This document shows positions 33,701-42,800 of a DNA stretch of 64,000 bases, in pieces. The first letter of the stretch is position 1. Each line of letters starts with the position of its first letter. The stretch is from Lepidostoma basale (lineage: Eukaryota; Arthropoda; Insecta; Trichoptera; Lepidostomatidae), in assembly GCA_022606425.2 (NCBI GenBank), contig JAHDVF020000578.1, positions 868,001 to 932,000 of the forward strand. Reading direction: 5' to 3'. Position numbers and translations under genes: made by a program. The notes below the pieces were generated by a model. That model was not told the DNA's origin. It saw only the letters and a list, made by a program, of their open reading frames with translations, and did not search any database.

Positions 33701-36700
33701 ACAAAGACAGTGTAATAATCACGCTGCCCTTGCCGGGAATCGAACCCGGAACCTTCGGGGTGGCAGTCAATGCACTTACCACTCGGGCACATAGGTCGTA
33801 ATAAATATCTAGAAAAGGCATTATGCATATGCATTTTCATTTGTATTAATTAATTACCATGGAGTTTTATATCATTGTTTAATCGCCCTACCTTCAGGTT
33901 ATTTTCCGAGAAACGTGCAAAAAACAAGCAGGATTTTTATTAATGAAATTTAATTAAATATAATTTTTTTTTTTATATTACGAAACGTCAAATACTCGGC
34001 CGCACACTTCGCCTGACCCTTGTAAAACTATCATATTTATGAAGACTTGTACTCAAGTGTTGTTGGCACACTTGGTATCCCTAACAGTTTGTACATTTAA
34101 TGTATATTACTTTTTCTCAAGCGCGTATGTGATACGGGATAGCGCAGAATGGTACAGTCAAAGTGAACGTATCACGTACGTTCAAATACGTAGGGTGGTT
34201 AAGAAATGATCTGAAAGGTTATGGAAACATTTATGATATCATAAATACCACATGTTACACTTTTTGTATACTTTTTTTTCACATAAAATACAGGAAGTAC
34301 CACATTAATTCCATTGACCGTCTTTTTGGGATATCAGCCTGAGTTCACACAGCATTATACTGTACATTTTTGTCATATTTGATTTTAAAGGCACAATCAG
34401 CCGGGTATTCACACACCATTGTACTACATGTTTTTTTGTCGTTTACGGTACATTTACAAACGAATAGTTGCAGTTTTCAAAAGTCAATCACTCGGAGTAG
34501 ACGTATGTGATGGATCCATTTTTCCTTCCAAACCACTTGAGATGCGACGCAATTTTTATAATGATCGTAGTTTTATCCCACTTTGGCTTTTGTTCCACTA
34601 AAGAAATTAATAATTTGTTATCTATAAAAGATACGTCAGCCATTTCGAAGTAACAAACTTAAAATACATGCAATCCCTCCAAAAGACGCTCAGGTACTGA
34701 AGGCTTGTTTGGTTTATATGCGATAAAAAACGTATTACATCGTGCCGTGTGAAAGAAACAGTGTAATACTATGCGCTACTGCAAACCGAATACGTTAAAG
34801 CTCATTCGTTTTCATTGACAAGTTCGATAATATAGCGGTGTATGATTTTTTGCAGAACATAGGACGTGTGAACAGTTCTATGTACAATGTATGCACCACT
34901 ACTTATTCGTTAAAATGTATACTGCAATAAAACGTGCAATACAATGCCGTGCGAACCAAGGCTAAGTAATATTCTTGTATAGATTATGCAAAGGAGGCAT
35001 TGAAGATTTAATATTTCATTTCATTTAATTTATTTTAATAAAAATCACAAACATTACAGACATATAATTCCAGATCGTTTGCAATTACATTATAAGATTT
35101 TTAAAGAGAAGCATAAAAAAAAAATTAAGCTTAAGAATTAGAAAGAATCATAACATCCGTGAGGCAACTCACACTATCACGAAATATGTTGACATCCGAG
35201 GCGACCCGATTAAGCAATAAGATTACCCTACCCACAGGCATATCCATTGGCAGGTTGGTTCTACAGCGCGCAAATAAAACAATCTGTGCTGTCTTTGACG
35301 AAGGTAATTATCAGGGACAAATAGACCTACATCACTCAGGACATCCGAGTTTTGTATACGGCCGCCGATCGGCTGAAAGATATGAATACATATTTGTTTG
35401 CGGTGGTTAGTCAAGGTCAAGATGTTTTATCTTTTTTTATACAAGAGATTTTATTGATCATTCACCAAGTACAATTTAGGTTTAATTACCTCCAAACTTG
35501 AGTAACCCGTTCTATGAGGCAAAGATGTTCTTTCTAGAAAACTTATATATGCGTTAAAACAATCTGGATTTTATCACAATCATATGATAATATTTGATTT
35601 GTGGTCCGATATTAGAGTGAATTGTGATATACCTGATAATAAATGTGATTATGCAGTGATTCCACGCACTGAAGTGTGTTATATGCTGTAAATAATGTTG
35701 AAAATTAAATCTATTGTGAAACAAACGTATTTTATCTGTATCAAATCAAATCAGATTATTTACTCAAAAGACATTACAAACAGCATAAATGTTTAAGGCA
35801 TTATTCTTCATATAATATTTTTTTTTACTCATATTACTTCTCTCATCTGCAACCTTGCTACCTGCATTCTTAGTTAACTAATATTTTGTTTTTCCACAGT
35901 TAATGAATTTGTTTTCGAGAATCAAAATATATTGATGAAATAAGGTTAAATGTAAGGCAGATGATTGCATCCTAATTAAAATTAAAAAAGGGTTCCTGAC
36001 ATGAAAGAAGAATGGTTAAAAAGTTGTATACAAGCAGTGTGAGTGTAACAAGAAGCCGAGGAAAACATGTCAGGACTAAATTAATCAATTACTATAAGGT
36101 GATCATATTTGAAGTCAGAAAAATCAACAAGTGTGCGTGTTACGATTCGAAGATCGAGAGTATGTCAGACTAGAGCAGTGTGGCAGTCCATCCTCTCTGC
36201 CTACCCCCTCGGAAACCAGCATGACGCAGTCAATAAGTTATTTCTGTTATAAATAATCAAATTTGGAATTATGTTGTAAAGATGTACATGATAATTTTTT
36301 ATGTTTTAAATTAAAAAAATTACAGTACACTCCCGATTTTCTGGGATGGATGGTTAAAAAAAATCCCGCATAATCAATTTCCCGGTTAATCGGAAAACAT
36401 GAAAAATTTGGTTTGGTTCATTTGGTGCTCCCGTAAATTTGGAGAAATTTCGTGTATAAGTGAATTGTTTTGGTCAATTTCATTGTTGCCGCACTTTATA
36501 ATAGTTAATTGTGACACGTTATACGTTTGAACTGTTTTGATGTCAATATTATACAAGTTTTTTCGTTTATATAAAGAATTTTGACAGGTGTAAAAATAAA
36601 ATTTTCATTTGTTCCAATGACAATTTGAATAATTTCTTCCATATTCTTTTAAAGTTCTTGCTGGTGTTGGTTGGTTTAAAGTGCCTAATTACTGCTTATT

Positions 36701-38065
36701 TAATAAAAGGTGGATACATGGAACATTAATTCAAGCATATAATAGACAATATGAGCACCATCTTAAAAGAACATTGTGTGTTAAATTATTTTTATTTTGT
36801 TATTTTATTTTATATCATTGTATTTTATATTATTTGTTATAGATTTATTTTGTGGATGTTGGAAGATCGATCGCGGGAGATGCCTATTGGTGGCGATGAG
36901 GTTCGCAACCCATCACACCGCGTCTCCCGCGGGGCGAAAAGAGAAGGATGGAGTGCCGCATCGGTTAAAGTGTGACAGTTCATTCTTTCTGCCTACCCTT
37001 TCGGGGAGACGGCGTGATGGTTAGTTAGTTAGCCCCCGAGACAGGAATACCTTCCGCCCTTTGTTGACAGAACCACAAAACCATTGCATTATCGAGATCT
37101 TTAGTCTCATAGTCTTTCTATCGATCATGCCTTGGTGCTATCCGATATTCACGCAAAATCTATCAATTTTCTCTTTTTATTAATGATGTCCCGTATAGTT
37201 TGATCACCAACATTATATTGATTCAATGAATATTTAACGGTTGCACCATTTTCAAACAATTTTTGTTCAATAGACTTCGAGTGCAGTTTTACTTATCAAG
37301 AATGCACTAGCTGTAGTTAGTACAGACTTGTTTTCTAGCATTCAATACCTTCTTAGTCATCGTGTTTGTTTGAGGTATCACACTAATTTTACAACATTTT
37401 ACAATATTTGTATTCAAATAGCTATTTTCGTTAACATAAATGCATTATGTGATGTAGTTGCACTTATTATATGTATTGTTGAAAAATTGAGGTATAAGCT
37501 TACTATATAAAATGCATTAAATTGATTTACTAAGCATAAATGCATCAAGTAGGGTAGTTGATGCATTTTTGACTAGTTATTATGGCCTAAAAGTATTAGA
37601 GGTTGCTAGCGATAAGTACTTTTTAAAAATTATATGTACACTATATTTTATTTTTATATATGTTTGTATTTTTTAGTATTCTTAACCCTTTTCTCTTTGT
37701 TTTGGTACAACTTTCATGTTGGTATCTTATCTAGTTTCCGAGATACAAGCAAAATAAAAATAAAAAGTTTAAACGCGTTTCTCTCGAAAAGCATCTAACC
37801 TTAGTTAATGCATTTATTTTAAGTGCGGCAGAGTTAATAATAAGGTTATAAGAACTCATTTCTATACTTCCATTTATGTTTTGATTTATAAATTTTTGTT
37901 AGCAATGTCTAATGTTGTATTGTTTTTATTTTATAGATTTTTGGAAACGAGGAAAGATTACAGGATGCGCTGAATATTCTGCCAGAAACACTGGAAACCT
38001 GTAACGAGGTTTACGTCAGAGTTGAGCTTCTGTATACTGATTTTGATTTCCACGGTCTGCCATAG
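27761..38065 (+). CDS. CPTP: Ceramide-1-phosphate transfer protein (CPTP/GLTPD1)
   Basis: Cytosolic GLTP-fold protein that moves ceramide-1-phosphate between membranes. Exons: 27761-27876, 29894-30105, 31537-31712 and 37937-38065, all GT-AG and in phase (633 nt, 210 aa, about the human length). It starts MSTDNLNLVYVNKTFKESL. The lipid headgroup region is visible: FSFVSSDVSSKM with D54 and K58, RLHRGLDFIR (about 104-113) with the conserved arginines, and FHPWYIKYA with the conserved histidine. It ends ELLYTDFDFHGLP. The ATG is chosen because it begins the family's N-terminal helix and no upstream in-frame extension is needed. Introns carry PLE-end, hAT, LINE, SINE, T-family, MITE and pogo sequence. 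Intron 3 is 6.2 kb. Confidence 0.95.
28838..29400 (-). mobile_element. LINE fragment, family H (reverse transcriptase C-terminus)
   Basis: The minus frame 29204-28938 reads RRKWLWIGHILRRNP, RGKRKRGRPKATWRRALQDE, the tail region of a non-LTR reverse transcriptase. Further upstream sequence to about 29400 is degraded. A plus-strand relative lies at 59110-59460 (GGCAGACCTAGAGCCACCTG). It is in intron 1 of CPTP. Confidence 0.75.
29425..29575 (+). mobile_element. LINE fragment of the (TTAG)n-tail family, 3' end only
   Basis: AAGTCGAAAAAATCAACGAG, GAATATAGAGGAAGCTCGAG, AGCAGTGTGGCGGTCCATCC, TCTGCCTAACCC and a GTTAGTTAA end match the family tail. It is followed by a CR1-like 3' end (GTGATTACATCACAAAAACG) at 29590-29650. 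Confidence 0.65.
29703..29810 (+). repeat. Single arm of the palindrome family (PLE-end-like)
   Basis: CACTCGAAGATGTCCTCATA, AGACGAAAC, then ATTGAATATTTCATATCACT and on to TTTGTTTATTTTAATAACAT: the right arm of 25795-26016 with the 7-8 bp that hold the palindrome and presumed cleavage site deleted. The pre-core bases CAC would pair with the GTG of the palindrome copy. It lies in intron 1 of CPTP, about 80 bp before exon 2. Confidence 0.8.
30190..30918. mobile_element. hAT-type non-autonomous element containing a LINE fragment
   Basis: Ends CAGTGGTTCCCAATTAGT and (reverse) CTAGTGTTTCCCGATTAGT, flanked by AATAGAA on both sides (30183-30189, 30919-30925). The interior holds an RTE-like fragment on the minus strand (30225-30678) and no transposase. 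It lies in intron 2 of CPTP. Confidence 0.7.
30225..30678 (-). mobile_element. RTE-like LINE 3' fragment inside the hAT element
   Basis: The minus frame 30678-30358 reads LKRNVYEACVLLVGIYGLET, RAMERAMLGISLRDRVRN, TLKWQWAGHVARS, the usual end of an RTE-type reverse transcriptase. It resembles 17205-17640 and 47745-48085. Confidence 0.8.
31024..31063 (+). ncRNA. Hammerhead-like motif A (candidate, degenerate)
   Basis: Order: stem I AACC (31024-31027), core UUGAUGA (canonical CUGANGA with C3 changed to U), hairpin CUC/GAG closed by CGGUAA, GAAA (31050-31053), stem III palindrome ACCGGU, U at the cleavage position, stem I GGUU (31060-31063). Stem I pairs perfectly over four bases. The C3 change would be expected to abolish or sharply reduce cleavage. 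It lies in intron 2 of CPTP, followed by AATAAAGTGG. Confidence 0.4.
31757..32235 (-). mobile_element. LINE fragment of the (TTAG)n-tail family, long open frame
   Basis: The minus frame gives about 155 codons: [98 protein letters not shown]. It is the longest uninterrupted piece of this family in the window and starts 45 bp after CPTP exon 3. Confidence 0.85.
32240..33180 (-). mobile_element. LINE remnant split by a hAT element
   Basis: 32240-32328 (CATCCCGGTGTGGGACTTGG) and 32947-33180 (minus frame WGMERDGQGQKPVKECCRQW) are two halves of one LINE copy. The related plus-strand copy at 49975-50095 has CAATGGAGGACCGTTGTGGA and GGCCAAGTCCCACACTGGGA contiguous, which shows that the 618-bp insert interrupted it. 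Confidence 0.75.
32329..32946. mobile_element. hAT-type non-autonomous element, 618 bp
   Basis: Starts CAGTGGCGGTACTTCCATAC and ends AGGCACGCCACTG, with perfect 8-bp target duplications TCTACAAC (32321-32328, 32947-32954). The interior shows no transposase. The first bases match the MITE at 25066, so the two belong to the same hAT group. Confidence 0.9.
33180..33262. repeat. CR1-like LINE 3' end
   Basis: CACATGGGGTAATTAATTTT, GCAAAACGGCAC and an AATAATAATAAT tail match the 3' end of the CR1-like copy at 62575-63450. Confidence 0.55.
33483..33877 (+). mobile_element. T-family element interrupted by a tRNA-SINE
   Basis: TTAATAATGCCTTAACAAGT...ATATGTCATTTCCATAAAA (33505-33550) and ATATCTAGAAAAGGCATTAT...GCATTTTCATTTGTATTAA...ATGGAGTTTTATATCATTG (33808-33877) are two parts of a T-family end. 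Between them sits the SINE at 33630-33805. Confidence 0.6.
33630..33805 (-). repeat. tRNA-derived SINE
   Basis: Minus-strand copy of the family at 17745: the head with B-box GGTTCGATTCCCGGCAAGGG, the closest of the four to the tRNA consensus, then the body ATTATTACACTGTCTTTGTT and the end GAGAATCACTATGATAGC. It is in CPTP intron 3. Confidence 0.85.
33878..34204. mobile_element. MITE with TTTAACCRCCCTA ends, copy 1
   Basis: The left end TTTAATCGCCCTACC and right end GTAGGGTGGTTAAG are inverted. The interior (GAGAAACGTGCAAAAAACAA, CGTCAAATACTCGGCCGCAC) matches copy 2 at 41274-41778 throughout. Confidence 0.8.
34205..35159. other. CPTP intron 3, unassigned
   Basis: No recognised element. Around 34340-34440 and 34700-34980 recurrent phrases such as TTCACACAGCATTATACTG / TGTGAACAGTTCTATGTACA hint at an old repeat, but no structure could be defined. 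Confidence 0.3.
35160..35830 (-). repeat. Repeat family X fragments
   Basis: GGCATATCCATTGGCAGGTT with CAATCTGTGCTGTCTTTGAC at 35237-35300 and TCAAATCAGATTATTTACTC with AAAAGACATTACAAACAGC at 35750-35790 match the two ends of family X (18130, 23200, 59480). Confidence 0.5.
35985..36240 (+). mobile_element. LINE fragment of the (TTAG)n-tail family, degraded
   Basis: AAGAATGGTTAAAAAGTTGT, ACAAGAAGCCGAGGAAAACA, AGAGCAGTGTGGCAGTCCAT, TCTGCCTACCCC, without the (TTAG)n end. It resembles the copy at 26230. Confidence 0.6.
36322..37290 (-). mobile_element. Pogo/Tigger-like element, broken, minus orientation
   Basis: The right terminus CAGTACACTCCCGATTTTCT with GGGATGGATGGT lies at 36325. At about 37030-37290 the minus strand carries the N-terminal HTH region (AAATATTCATTGAATCAATA, GATCACCAACATTATATTG), degraded. 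The sequence between includes the SINE copy at 36878-37034. Related copies lie at 39523, 51063 and 55372. Confidence 0.6.
36878..37034 (+). repeat. SINE with LINE-matching 3' tail
   Basis: GGGAGATGCCTATTGGTGGC, GAGGTTCGCAACCCATCACA (a B-box-like GGTTCGCAACC), CGGGGCGAAAAGAGAAGGAT, then the LINE-identical end TTTCGGGGAGACGGCGTGAT with GGTTAGTTAGTTAG. It is nearly identical to 41521-41681. Confidence 0.85.
37300..37936. other. CPTP intron 3, distal part
   Basis: AT-rich; no element recognised apart from the acceptor TTTTATAG at 37929-37936. Confidence 0.4.
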
Positions 38066-38648
38066 ATGCCTGACATAATATTTATTGTTAAGTATACTCG
38101 TCCATTTTCTCTCAATGTATGTATATAAAGCCAATGCTCATTAATTTAAATATAACATTCCAAAATTTTGACTTTGAAGTGCTTTCCATGTAAAGAATAA
38201 TTGAATAATTATGTATAGCTTGCCTGAAAGATGAATAATTATATTTACATATGTGCTTTTTTTCTTCTTCTAAGTTCAATGGGTTTATAGTAAAACTGCA
38301 TTTTCAATGAGATGGAAGTGATATTTAAATACAGATGTATTCAAATAACGACATATCTTCATTACCCCCTATTATGCGACAGGCTTTATTTGCAGTAAAA
38401 ATAATTAGTCTCGAACTGTGACTGTGACTACATTTGAAGCTCAGATAGAGAGTCCTAATTCATCATAATATTACGTATAATTTAGTAGTACAAATTTAAA
38501 GTAAAAAGGTTTATAATATGAGCTGCAAATGCAGTCAGTAGCCAGCAGCACTATAGGGGTTAAATCTATGTTTGTATAATTTTTCTTCTATATTCGCCAT
38601 TACTTTGTGTTGCGGATTCATATTTGAATTACTTTTTGATAACTTTTT

Positions 38649-39168
38649 GAAATAAATCTAGTATCGGACTGGAAGTTAAATTAATTTGATTATTTATAAT
38701 TTCTTCTTTATTTTTTATCGACTTTTTTATTTCTAGGATTTCAAGGTTGTTTAATGTTACTTTTCTATTACTGATATGCAAAACTTCAACGCCGTTATTT
38801 TTATCGAAGGAGTGATCTTTTTCTATGAGATGATTCGCGAATTCGGAAAAATTATTATTTGAGAGACACCTAATGTGCTCCTTCAAAATCTTATTATATA
38901 GGAAAAACAACGCGTAACATTAATTTAAGAATGAAGGAGCACATTAGGTGTCTCTCAAATAATAATTTTTCCGAATTCGCGAATCATCTCATAGAAAAAG
39001 ATCACTCCTTCGATAAAAATAACGGCGTTGAAGTTTTGCATATCAGTAATAGAAAAGTAACATTAAATAACCTTGAAATCCTAGAAATAAAAAAGTCGAT
39101 AAAAAATAAAGAAGAAATTATAAATAATCAAATTAATTTAACTTCCAGTCCGATACTAGATTTATTTC
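38649..39168. mobile_element. Penelope-like element ends in perfect inverted repeat
   Basis: Arms 38649-38885 and 38932-39168, each 237 bp and apparently identical, with a 46-bp spacer. Both arms, read outward from the spacer, encode the same peptide: MKEHIRCLSNNNFSEFANHL, then FDKNNGVEVLHISNRK, LNNLEILEIKKSIKNK, NNQINLTSSPILDLF. The block order H-I-R, F-A-N-H-L, V-L-H-I, L-E-I-L-E-I, N-Q-I-N-L, S-P-I-L fits the C-terminal end of PLE polyproteins, in and after the GIY-YIG endonuclease. The left arm continues QKVIKK*, the right arm reads on into other sequence. No reverse transcriptase remains. Confidence 0.82.
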
Positions 39169-39300
39169 CCCTGTCCCATTATTCCGGCTAAAATTTAATT
39201 AACACTATTTCTTGGAACCACCCCCACTCCTCCTTTACCGTTTTAATTTTATTTAGTATATAAGTAACGATTTTGTCTCATTTAGCTGTTAAAATTTGTA

Positions 39301-39342
39301 CACACTGAAGAAGGGGCTTCTGTGTCCCGAAACATGTCTGTG
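39301..39342 (+). ncRNA. Hammerhead-like motif B (best candidate, next to PLE coding end)
   Basis: Stem I CACA (39301-39304), core CUGAAGA (39305-39311, matches CUGANGA), an extra A, stem II GGG/CCC (39313-39315, 39326-39328), GAAAC (39329-39333), minimal stem III AC-AU-GU, C as cleavage nucleotide (39338), stem I UGUG (39339-39342). All invariant core positions are present; the single A before stem II departs from the standard fold. It lies about 130 bp downstream of the PLE coding end, where PLE terminal repeats are known to carry hammerheads. AATAAA follows at about 39351. Confidence 0.6.
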
Positions 39343-39522
39343 AAAAGTGTAATAAAGTGTTGTATAATTTTGTTTAATATTTTAGTTTAAATCAAAAAGT
39401 TATTAGTTTGACACTGAAATACAATATTGATAATATGCATTTGGCCCATTGAATTATAAAATTGAATTGAGTTCACAAGACAATGGCAATTAGAAATATG
39501 GAATCTTTTTGTTTTGAATCTA

Positions 39523-39933
39523 CAGTAGACTCCCGATTTTCCATGGTCGGGTTAACCGGTAAGCGAATTATCCCGGACACTTGAGTTATTGAAAAAACAT
39601 TTTATAAAAAAAATAATTTCAGAACAGTACTTACCTATAATGCAACTCTATTACAATGATATTTGCATTTAGTTCAAATTGGCGCCACCGCCAACGTACG
39701 TCTGTGGCTCTAAAGTCGTAATTTTATTTTACTGTGAAAAGTGTCTATGGTATAATGGATATGTCTATGGTATAATGGATAAATGCAAAAGAGTCGTACT
39801 TTCAATTGAACAATAACTCGAAATAGTTCAAAAGTTTGAAAATGGTGCAACCCTTAAATATTTATTGAATAAATATATGTTGGTGATCAAACTATACTGG
39901 AATCATCAATCCCGGAAAATCGGGAGACTACTG
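39523..39933 (+). mobile_element. Pogo/Tigger-like non-autonomous copy
   Basis: Ends CAGTAGACTCCCGATTTTCC and GGAAAATCGGGAGACTACTG flank about 410 bp next to a TA. The interior has ATAATGGATAAATGCAAAAG and CTCGAAATAGTTCAAAAGTT, the degraded start of the HTH-encoding frame seen better at 51335. A 19-bp direct duplication (TGTCTATGGTATAATGGAT) occurs inside. Confidence 0.8.
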
Positions 39934-39946
39934 CATTTTCATAGAC

Positions 39947-40215
39947 ATATCGCACGATGAAAACAAAAGTGACACTATACAAAAATCTCAATTTTTCAGT
40001 ACGGTCATTTAAAGTTTTGCCTGCTTATTAACCTAATTAAAATCAACGAGATTCTGATAGAATAATATTTAAACTAATACTCGTATATAAAACAACAACA
40101 TTAGATATATTTCTACTCACAGTCAAGTTATTGACCTCACAAAAACTTTAAATGACCGTGTACTGAAAAATTGAGATTTTTGTATAGTGTCACTTTTGTT
40201 TTCAAGGTGCGATAT
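39947..40215. mobile_element. MITE with ~72-bp inverted arms
   Basis: Left ATATCGCACGATGAAAACAA...ACTATACAAAAATCTCAATT, right AATTGAGATTTTTGTATAGT...TGTTTTCAAGGTGCGATAT. The arms pair with very few mismatches around a ~120-bp centre. The terminal ATATCGCAC is shared with 9985-10249. Confidence 0.88.
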
Positions 40216-41273
40216 CATTATATATTTGAAAAAATTTCTTATTTTGTTTTGCCAGTGCGGAAATAGTGAAATAAAGTTAGCTTTGAAAGTAATCAATCTC
40301 TAATGCCTGTCTTGTATTCACAATTTTATGTATATTTGAGATTATTATTTTATTATAATATATATTATATATAGGATAAAGAAATAACCATGTATTTATA
40401 ATAATATTAAAATAGTACTTATAAAAATTTCACTGCGAATGCCTTGGGTTCTTTGAAAGTATTTATTTTTGGGCAAATTGTGGGGTAACTTCAAATATAT
40501 AACTAATGCTCATTTCTAGTTTAATTAACAGTTTTGAGTAAAATATCTTTATTGATTTATTTAAATCTTATGATTTATGTTGTACCAAAATAATATATGC
40601 TTATCCTTTTTTATATCCATAAAAAGTATACAAGTATATTTTACTCCATGATTTATATCATCTTCCAAATGTACCACTTATTTTTAATTTATTTTATTTT
40701 ATAGAATGTTGCAGAAATATTTTTGTAAATTGAGTAACCAAATCTATTTTAAGTATAGTTATTTTTTAATAACTGCTCAAATAGTTTTGTCACCATGAGT
40801 AACTTAGTCATAAATATTAAAAACCATTGTTATTTCTTATTAAAAAAAATTCAAAATGGAAATATGATATTTTCGATATTTATCATAGCCTACATGTTTA
40901 ATAATTTAGACTAAGAGCTATTTTCAAAGAAGTTTTGTATTATAAAAGTACTCTTAAGTAAATATACAAATGTTTGAGTCAATCAATTTAATATTTGAAT
41001 TTTTTTTTTCCTTATTGCTGATTCTTTGAATTTTTAAACTTTAATTTTACTCCTTTTAAAAATTATTTATTATTGAGGGCTGGTCGTTACAAAAGTGTCA
41101 AGTATTAAAAAAAATCAAAGATGAGTTTTCGATCCCAATTGGTGTTAAACATAAATGCTTATAAATGTGCAAAGGTGCAAAGTGATTGAATAATATAGTG
41201 TAGTGGAAATGTCACCCTAAAGATAGCACCCGTGCTACATGACAGTTTTTTTGTTTTCTTTTTCTTTGTTTTA
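40216..41273. other. AT-rich intergenic DNA downstream of CPTP
   Basis: No gene or element recognised; AATAAA at about 40270 is too far from CPTP to assign. Confidence 0.4.
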
Positions 41274-41778
41274 TTTAACCGCCCTACTTTTGGGTTATTT
41301 TCCGAGAAACATGCAAAAAACAAGCAGGTTTTTTATTGATGAAATTTAATTATGTACTAATTATATTTTTTAAAATTACGAAACGTCAAATACTCGGCCG
41401 CACACTTGGCCTGCCCTTTGTAAAACTATCGTATTTATGAAGACTTGTGCTTAAGTTTTGGTGGCACACGCGCGTATCCCTAAAACTTTGTACTTTTTAG
41501 GTACATTACTTTTTCTCAAGGGAGATGCCTATTGGTGGCGATGAGGTTCGCAACCCATCACACCGCGTCTCCCGCGGGGCGAAAAGAGAAGGATGGAGTG
41601 CCGCATCAGTAAAAGTGTGACAGTCCATTCTTTCTGCCTACCCTTTCGGGGAGACGGCGTGATGGTTAGTTAGTTAGTTACTTACTTTTTCTCAAGCCCG
41701 TACGTGATACGGGATATCGTGGAATGGTACAGTTAAAGTGAACGTATCACGTACGTTTAAATAGGTAGGGTGGTTAAA
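41274..41778. mobile_element. MITE with TTTAACCRCCCTA ends, copy 2, carrying a SINE
   Basis: TTTAACCGCCCTAC at 41275 and GTAGGGTGGTTAAA at 41764 are inverted ends. The interior follows copy 1 (33878) and is broken by the SINE at 41521-41681. Taking out the SINE and one target copy restores the order of copy 1. Confidence 0.85.
41521..41681 (+). repeat. SINE with LINE-matching tail and perfect 15-bp target duplication
   Basis: 161-bp insertion flanked by TTACTTTTTCTCAAG at 41506-41520 and 41682-41696. It begins GGAGATGCCTATTGGTGG and ends GGCGTGATGG(TTAG)n. This copy fixes both ends of the family. The B-box-like GGTTCGCAACC near base 30 hints at a polymerase III promoter. Confidence 0.92.
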
Positions 41779-42537
41779 CCACTAAGTGCATTTCGTAATA
41801 ACCAGTCTTCAATTATGTTTTTTTTATTATTATTTTACATAACATATTGTGGAGTTTTGATCTAATCACCGTAAATTATAAAATTATCTGGTTTATAAAT
41901 GTATTACATTGGATGCAATCAAATAATAAACGCGTCAATTCTTATCCAAGTCCCTAATGTATCTACAATTATGTCTGATATAATTTATAGTTTAAAATGT
42001 ATCAAAATCATTCTATTTGACATAATCTTATCTTTTTATTTGATTATGTATTTTTCTTGACAAGTTTTATGCAAATTGCTTTGTTTAAAGCACTGATAAC
42101 TTTGCTGGTGATTGATTTTAACACTATCCATATCTTCATCAAAGCTGTCACTGGAGTAATGGTGATTTAGTAAAATTGTTATTTATATTAAGTGTTGAAG
42201 GGAGTAAGGGAACAATTTTGTAGATGTGGTAGGCTGTTGAAGTAATAATAGTCTTTATTTCCTTAATTTATTTAATTAACTTGTCTGGTGGTATGACAGT
42301 ATCGCTATGGTTGCGCCTACCAATAATTTATAAGTATTTTTTCCCCAAATACCGAACGATACTGGCATCTGTGAATCATTTGTCACAAATGTTCGAAGTT
42401 TTTAAAAATGTAACTATAATACCGACAGAGTAATTCACATTTTAAGTATTCCGTGACGTCATCACTTTTGTGTTAATTACCAACCTTTTAACGTCAGGCT
42501 GCGATTTATATGTGTAATTTAACAGTTAAATTAAATT
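41779..42537. other. AT-rich intergenic DNA
   Basis: Nothing recognised. Confidence 0.4.
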
Positions 42538-42693
42538 ATTTATTGTTTCTTGAACAATTATGTTAAACTCCATATAATATTAATGTAAACGTCTGTCTTC
42601 TAGGAGTATTATTATATTTTAGATGGAATGTCATGTTTCGTCCTTCTAAGGCATTATTAAATGTCATCATATCATTTGATAATGCCTTAGAAG
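42538..42693. mobile_element. T-family foldback element, right arm truncated
   Basis: The left arm in minus orientation is complete: ATTGTTTCTTGAACAATTAT, ACGTCTGTCTTCTAGGAG, GGAATGTCATGTTTCGTCCT, TCTAAGGCATTATTAAATG. The right arm in plus orientation keeps only CATTTGATAATGCCTTAGAA, then breaks into the SINE at 42697. Confidence 0.8.
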
Positions 42694-42696
42694 GTT

Positions 42697-42800
42697 GATC
42701 AGGTGGTGGTCTAGGGGACAGAACGTTTGGTTCCTGATCCAGGAGACTTGGGTTGGAGCCTGGACAAGACCCAATTCCTTCATGATAATGAGCTATTTTC
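42697..42800 (+). repeat. Second tRNA-related SINE (single copy here)
   Basis: GGTGGTCTAGGGGACAGAAC (A-box-like) and CTTGGGTTGGAGCCTGGAC (B-box-like GGTTGGAGCC) are spaced as in tRNA-derived SINE heads. Unlike the family at 17745, no second copy was found in this window. Confidence 0.5.

Noticed and set aside
38931..39191. Small plus-strand host gene starting MKEHIRCLSNNN
   Set aside because: The identical frame exists on the opposite arm of a perfect inverted repeat and fits the end of a PLE polyprotein.
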